A DNA stretch of 7,943 nt. Source: Anaerolineaceae bacterium. GTDB lineage: Bacteria; Chloroflexota; Anaerolineae; Anaerolineales; Anaerolineaceae. How positions within the stretch are numbered: position 1 is the stretch's first letter; each line of letters opens with the position of its first letter. The stretch lies in NCBI GenBank assembly GCA_003158355.1, contig PMIV01000066.1, positions 1 through 7,943 on the forward strand, in the 5' to 3' direction. Below are positions 4,601 through 7,943 of this stretch, one piece after another. The notes beneath the pieces were generated by a model. The model was not told where the DNA came from. It was given only the letters and a program-made list of their open reading frames with translations, and did not search any database. A program made the position numbers and the translations under genes.

Positions 4601-6639
4601 TGAGCGATTGTCATTCCAGTGGAGTGTCTGAGGTTATAAACTTGGCCTCTACTGGCGAAACAAAAATGCCGGTCATTGCCCTGGCCGGACAACCAAATAT
4701 GGGCAAATCAACACTTTTTAATCTGCTTACTGGTCTAAATCAACATGTGGGGAATTGGCCTGGAAAAACAGTTGAGCAGCGCAGCGGAAATTTCACCCTT
4801 GATGGAAAAACTTATCACCTGGTAGATCTACCTGGTACCTACAGCCTGACGGCAAACTCACCCGAAGAAGTGATTGCGCGTGAGTTCATCTTAACAGAAA
4901 GACCTGATGTGGTTATTGCTGTCGTCAGTGCCGCGAACCTGGAACGGAGCCTTTACCTGGTTTCTGAATTGGTATGTCTGCCAGTTCCTGTAGTAGTGGC
5001 ATTGAACATGATGGATGTGGCGCAGCAAGAAGGCATGAAGGTGGATGCGGCGGTTTTAAGCAAAGAATTAAACCTCCCTGTTGTGCCAATTACGGCTACT
5101 CGTGCTCTGGGCGTACGCGATCTGCTGCAAGAGGCAGTTGATGTAATTAATGGCAAGGAACAAACTTTGCCAAACATCCCGGAAATTCGAGCAGACGTCA
5201 CCAAGGCAATTGAGACAGTTGAGAATTTGATCGAGAATTATGTTCCGACGGATTATACTCCTGGCTGGGTTGCTTTAAAACTTCTGGAGGGCGATACTGA
5301 AATTACCAAGAGCATGAAAACTGCACTTCCAGAAGAAAAGTGGAAGGCTGTGAATACAGTACTTCTTGAAAACGATGACGCCATGGTTGTCGTTGCCTCA
5401 GGCCGTTACAATTGGATTGGAAACATTGTCCGTTTGACGATTGAACGCCCTAAGATGGGTCAGATCAGTGTGACCGAGCGTTTGGACCGGGTAGCAACAC
5501 ATCCGGTGTGGGGGTTGTTTGTCCTGGCTGGAATTTTAGGATTGGTTTTCTGGCTGACGTTCACGATCGGATCACCGCTGCAATCCTGGTTGGCCACGCA
5601 GGTGGTTGGTCGGATCGCAGGATTTATGCGAACAGTCATGGTCACCTCACCAGCCTGGTTGCGGTCTTTGGTCGTAGATGGTGTCATTGGCGGAGTGGGG
5701 GCAGTTCTTACCTTTTTACCCATTTTGATGATATTTTTTGCTTCCTTTGGCTTTTTGGAAGATATTGGTTATATGGCGCGAGCCGCTTATGTGATGGATA
5801 ACATCATGCACATGATGGGGCTGCACGGGAAATCATTTTTGCCATTATTCCTCGGATTTGGCTGCAACGTGCCAGCAATTATGGGTACACGCGTGATCGA
5901 TTCCAAGCAGGCGCGCATTTTGACGATATTGATTGCCCCACTGATTCCCTGCACGGCGCGCATGGCTGTGATTGCTTTTCTGGCTCCGGCTTTTTTTGGC
6001 AAGCAGGCTTTCCTGGTTTCGTGGGGGCTGATCCTTTTCTCAATTATCATGCTCGTGGTTTTAGGCATCTTATTGAACAAAGTTGTTTTTAAAGGGGAAC
6101 GCTCGGCATTTATTATGGAAATGCCTCTGTACCACATCCCCAACCTGCGTACGGTAGGACTGCTGGTCTGGCAGCGGGCGCTCTCTTTCTTGAAGAAGGC
6201 TGGCACGACTATTTTGATCGCATCAGTGATCATCTGGGGCCTTTCGTATTTGCCGGCCGGCGATTTAAATACCAGTTATCTAGCAATATTTGGAAAATGG
6301 TTGACCCCGGTTGGAAAACTGATGGGGTTTGACTGGCGATTGACGGTGGCACTCATCAGTTCATTCCCGGCGAAAGAGAATGCCATTGCTACATTGGGTG
6401 TCTTATTTGGCAGTTCGGCTAATTCAGGGTTGGCGACCACGCTTGCTTCTACCTTCAGCGGCGCAACCGCAATTTCATTCCTGGTCGTCACCATGCTGTT
6501 TATTCCATGTCTGGCAACAGTCGCAGTCATTCGCCAGGAAACGGGTTCGATCAAATGGACTGCATTCAGCGTAATGATGTTTCTGGTCCTATCAACAGTT
6601 TCTGGAATAATCGTTTATCATGTGGCGTTATTACTATAG
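4600..6639 (+). CDS. feoB: FeoB, GTPase-coupled ferrous iron permease
   Basis: FeoB is the inner-membrane Fe(II) transporter. At 679 residues it is shorter than the E. coli protein (about 770) but within the family range. The N-terminal G domain shows G1 GQPNMGKST (30-38), with Asn33 at the position that binds K+ in studied FeoB proteins. Switch I is the HVGNWPGKTVE stretch (49-59), G3 is DLPG (76-79), and G4 is NMMD (136-139). A helical linker follows (about 185-285). The membrane part begins near 300 and has both gate motifs, GFGCNVPAIMGTR (Cys422) and LIPCTARM (Cys451), plus Cys637 in FIPCLATVAV; these are the conserved cysteines proposed to line the path. The 22-residue N-terminal tail carries MSDCHSSG, a possible metal-binding Cys-His pair. 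It overlaps feoA by one base and is 11 bases from feoC. Confidence 0.97.
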   Translation: MSDCHSSGVSEVINLASTGETKMPVIALAGQPNMGKSTLFNLLTGLNQHVGNWPGKTVEQRSGNFTLDGKTYHLVDLPGTYSLTANSPEEVIAREFILTERPDVVIAVVSAANLERSLYLVSELVCLPVPVVVALNMMDVAQQEGMKVDAAVLSKELNLPVVPITATRALGVRDLLQEAVDVINGKEQTLPNIPEIRADVTKAIETVENLIENYVPTDYTPGWVALKLLEGDTEITKSMKTALPEEKWKAVNTVLLENDDAMVVVASGRYNWIGNIVRLTIERPKMGQISVTERLDRVATHPVWGLFVLAGILGLVFWLTFTIGSPLQSWLATQVVGRIAGFMRTVMVTSPAWLRSLVVDGVIGGVGAVLTFLPILMIFFASFGFLEDIGYMARAAYVMDNIMHMMGLHGKSFLPLFLGFGCNVPAIMGTRVIDSKQARILTILIAPLIPCTARMAVIAFLAPAFFGKQAFLVSWGLILFSIIMLVVLGILLNKVVFKGERSAFIMEMPLYHIPNLRTVGLLVWQRALSFLKKAGTTILIASVIIWGLSYLPAGDLNTSYLAIFGKWLTPVGKLMGFDWRLTVALISSFPAKENAIATLGVLFGSSANSGLATTLASTFSGATAISFLVVTMLFIPCLATVAVIRQETGSIKWTAFSVMMFLVLSTVSGIIVYHVALLL

Positions 6640-6650
6640 GTGAAGAAATT

Positions 6651-6902
6651 ATGTTAGAAGAATTATTGCAAATGATCCGTGAGGGCGGGAGTTTTGATAC
6701 GACTGTGCTGGCGAAAAAACTAAACACAACCCCGATGATGGTGATGGCAATGATGGATCATTTGCGTCGCAACGGGCTGATTCAAAACTATGATCCGGGG
6801 CAATCTTCCTGTGAGCACTGCTCACTGGCTCAGATGTGCGATCCAGAAAAGAAACAACACGATATTGGGCATTTGTGGTTGTATGAAGAAGTGAAAAAAT
6901 AA
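6651..6902 (+). CDS. feoC: FeoC-like winged-helix protein with a cysteine cluster
   Basis: The 83-residue product has an N-terminal winged-helix fold (LLQMIREGGSF.. to ..HLRRNGLIQNY, residues 5-47) and then Cys54, Cys57 and Cys63 (CEHCSLAQMC). FeoC proteins of enterobacteria bind an iron-sulfur cluster through a similar loop and modulate FeoB or its stability. Only three cysteines are present here, so a fourth ligand could be His56, His70 or His74, or the site could differ. The third place in the feo operon and the length fit FeoC. The start at ATG 6651 follows AGGTGA (6639-6644). A longer frame beginning at 6507 lies inside feoB and is rejected. The stop codon overlaps the terminator hairpin, and its AAAAAA codons supply the T-run of the opposing rnpB terminator. 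Confidence 0.78.
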   Translation: MLEELLQMIREGGSFDTTVLAKKLNTTPMMVMAMMDHLRRNGLIQNYDPGQSSCEHCSLAQMCDPEKKQHDIGHLWLYEEVKK

Positions 6903-6937
6903 ACAGACCGGCAGATGTATGCTCGCTGGTCTGTTTG
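6895..6937. terminator. Shared bidirectional terminator of feoABC and rnpB
   Basis: AAACAGACCGGC (6901-6912) and GCTGGTCTGTTT (6925-6936) form a 12-bp stem on the plus-strand RNA with one G-U pair and a 12-base loop. On the minus strand nine perfect pairs, interrupted by an A-C mismatch, are followed by ATTTTTT, a standard intrinsic terminator for rnpB. On the plus strand the tail is weaker (TTTGATTT). The hairpin starts within the feoC stop codon. Confidence 0.85.
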
Positions 6938-6942
6938 ATTTC

Positions 6943-7421
6943 AAGCGCCAGGTCAACCGATAAGCCGCGTTCTGTCAATCAAATGGGTATGCACACGTTC
7001 ACACGCGGCACGGCGTTTGAAAGGAGAATCATCTATCTAGGCGAATCGTTGCCGATACGCTCAAGCGGTCTACCCGGGACTCAAAAGAAAACGAGCCGCT
7101 TCCCGCTGTCCGAAGGCAGCTTTCATCCCTGCTTGACCTTGCTCCGGCTGAGGGTTGCCTGGCCGCTGCATTACTGCAGACGCCGGTGGTCTCTTACACC
7201 ACCTTTTCACCCTGACCCTAACTGCAATCTTCCATCTCCTTGTTCAGGAGTAGAGGGTGCAGTCGGGCGGTTTGTTTCTGTGGCCCGATCTGGCAGGTTC
7301 TTCCGTAGAATCCCCGCCCCGGGAGTTACCCGGCAGCCTGCCCTGTGGAGCGCGGACTTTCCTCGAGGGCGATAGTAATCTTGCGATCACAGGGCTCTCA
7401 CGATCCTCTGGTCAACCTGGC
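6943..7421 (-). ncRNA. rnpB: RNase P RNA (type A)
   Basis: This is the catalytic RNA that removes 5' leaders from pre-tRNA. On the minus strand the universal 5' segment GAGGAAAGTCC (7364-7354) and the 3' segment ACAGAACGCGGCTTAT (6975-6960) form helix P4. Helix P1 closes as 12 pairs including G-U (7421-7410 with 6958-6947), and P2 as GAGGATC (7408-7402) with GATTCTC (7030-7024). P3 carries a GCAA-capped hairpin (7390-7375). The internal segments GGTGAAAAGGTGG and CCTAGATAGATGATT are also typical. The length of about 475-480 is greater than the common 380-400. Part of the excess is a P19-type insertion of about 47 bases between P2 and P4 (6976-7022). The 5' end agrees with the promoter spacing. 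Plus-strand ORFs across this span are spurious. Confidence 0.96.
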
Positions 7422-7427
7422 AAGGGA

Positions 7428-7456
7428 ATCATACCTGCTTCAGAGGGCTGCGTCAA
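7428..7456 (-). promoter_or_regulatory. rnpB promoter
   Basis: On the minus strand TTGACG (7456-7451) and TATGAT (7433-7428) are 17 bases apart, a near-consensus sigma70 promoter. Six bases separate the -10 box from G7421, the first base of helix P1, so transcription probably begins exactly there. This gives a reference for -10-to-start spacing in this genome. Confidence 0.85.
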
Positions 7457-7460
7457 CACT

Positions 7461-7481
7461 CTGCAATTTGGATATTTGCAG
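7461..7481. repeat. Inverted repeat just upstream of the rnpB -35 box
   Basis: CTGCAA (7461-7466) and TTGCAG (7476-7481) are perfect six-base arms with a nine-base centre. The repeat ends five bases upstream of the rnpB -35 hexamer, where an activator site could sit. It may be chance in AT-rich DNA. Confidence 0.3.
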
Positions 7482-7623
7482 TGAATTATTAAAATTCATC
7501 TATTTTCAGAGATATATTAATGAAAATTAACCATTTTCTTAGACAAGGTTGATATATTTAACATCTTAGAAGATATGGTTTGATGTAATTGCCAAGCATT
7601 AAAAAAGAGAGAAGATCTACGTC
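7482..7623. other. AT-rich intergenic region ahead of the glycosyltransferase gene
   Basis: No ORF or RNA is recognised here. It must carry the promoter of the rightward glycosyltransferase gene. The best candidate is weak: TTGATA (7549-7554) with TATGGT (7574-7579) at a long 19-base spacing. A small palindrome ATCTTAGAAGAT (7563-7574) sits between them. Confidence 0.3.
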
Positions 7624-7943
7624 GTGTTTATTACATTTTTGAAAGTTCTATATACAATTTGTCTTGTCTTATTGTTCATCTTTAGCATGAACAGCGTGAT
7701 CCTCAGCCTACTGTATTTGATCAATCGGAAAAAAGTTTGGGGAATACCCACCCCGGAAATGAAAAATTCCTGGCCGAAAGTGACCATTCAGTTACCCATT
7801 TTCAATGAACGGTATATGATCGATCGTCTTTTAAAATGTATGACAGCTTTGGATTATCCGGCTGATAAATTACAGATCCAGGTGTTGGACGATTCAACTG
7901 ATTCAACCAAAGATGTGGTTGCCATGTTGGTTGCACGTTATCA
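7624..7943 (+). CDS. Membrane glycosyltransferase, family 2 (cellulose-synthase-like), 5' part only
   Basis: The frame is open to the right edge, giving 106 residues. A hydrophobic segment (about residues 3-33) is the first membrane helix. A GT2 catalytic domain then begins with VTIQLPIFNE (53-62), continues with the segment ALDYPADKLQIQVLDDSTDST (start and end at about 75 and 95), and includes the nucleotide-sugar-binding Asp89-Asp90. This pattern matches processive, cellulose/mannan-synthase-like enzymes that build a beta-linked polysaccharide from UDP- or GDP-sugar while exporting it. The product cannot be told without the DxD, QxxRW and C-terminal membrane segments. GTG 7624 is preferred because the membrane helix starts at once and an in-frame stop lies shortly upstream. 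A weak GAGAG site precedes it. ATG 7690 would cut the helix. Confidence 0.85.
   Translation, partial: MFITFLKVLYTICLVLLFIFSMNSVILSLLYLINRKKVWGIPTPEMKNSWPKVTIQLPIFNERYMIDRLLKCMTALDYPADKLQIQVLDDSTDSTKDVVAMLVARY

Noticed and set aside
5787..6233. Minus-strand ORF of 148 codons inside feoB
   Set aside because: It is antisense to the conserved membrane core of FeoB, which fully explains the sequence. The product is rich in Ser, Arg and Pro with no recognisable domain.
6507..6650. Longer FeoC frame starting inside feoB
   Set aside because: It would overlap feoB by more than 130 bases in another frame. ATG 6651 gives a normal FeoC N-terminus with AGGTGA upstream.
6935..7530. Several plus-strand ORFs of 61-146 codons
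   Set aside because: They run across the RNase P RNA gene and its promoter on the other strand, have no protein-like pattern, and are explained by the GC-rich structured RNA.

Overview
The window looks like a piece of bacterial chromosome of moderate GC content. It carries housekeeping genes, a ferrous-iron uptake operon with its regulator, a small signalling pair and the RNase P RNA gene. No mobile element, CRISPR array, tRNA or rRNA is visible. The protein flavour (receiver–CpaE fusion with an HPt neighbour, VTT protein, cellulose-synthase-like GT2), type A RNase P RNA with a P19 arm, and genes lacking Shine-Dalgarno sites suggest Chloroflexota, perhaps Anaerolineae. This assignment is from memory of family patterns, not from a search, and is tentative.

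Layout. At the left edge the N-terminus of a small membrane-anchored protein runs leftward (1-202). Diverging from it is udk (uridine/cytidine kinase), whose stop overlaps the start of a VTT/SNARE-associated membrane protein gene. Both divergent starts have a TATAAT box six bases before the ATG and no ribosome binding site, which suggests leaderless transcripts. After a 265-bp non-coding stretch come an HPt phosphotransfer protein and a response-regulator–CpaE-like ATPase fusion, probably a phosphorelay pair, followed by a possible 24-codon small gene and a convergent terminator region.

The next block is iron homeostasis: a DtxR/MntR-family metal-dependent repressor on the minus strand, divergent from feoA-feoB-feoC. 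The 128-bp gap holds a good sigma70-type promoter (TTGATT-17-TATACT). A TTAG-N6-CTAA palindrome overlaps its -10 box, and a perfect 19-bp palindrome lies just downstream. The likely circuit is that metal-loaded repressor shuts off feo. FeoB is the GTPase-coupled Fe(II) permease, FeoA a small SH3-fold partner and FeoC a winged-helix protein with a cysteine cluster.

The feo operon converges on rnpB (RNase P RNA, minus strand). Both appear to end at one shared hairpin that overlaps the feoC stop codon. rnpB has a clear promoter (TTGACG-17-TATGAT) placing its 5' end at the first base of helix P1. The right edge holds the start of a membrane-bound family 2 glycosyltransferase, cut by the window.

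The most unusual points are the HPt/receiver–CpaE pair without visible kinase or pilus genes, the mixed MntR/DtxR metal site of the repressor with its two palindromes, and the repeated TATAAT-N6-ATG arrangement. Nothing here is clearly a wholly new system.
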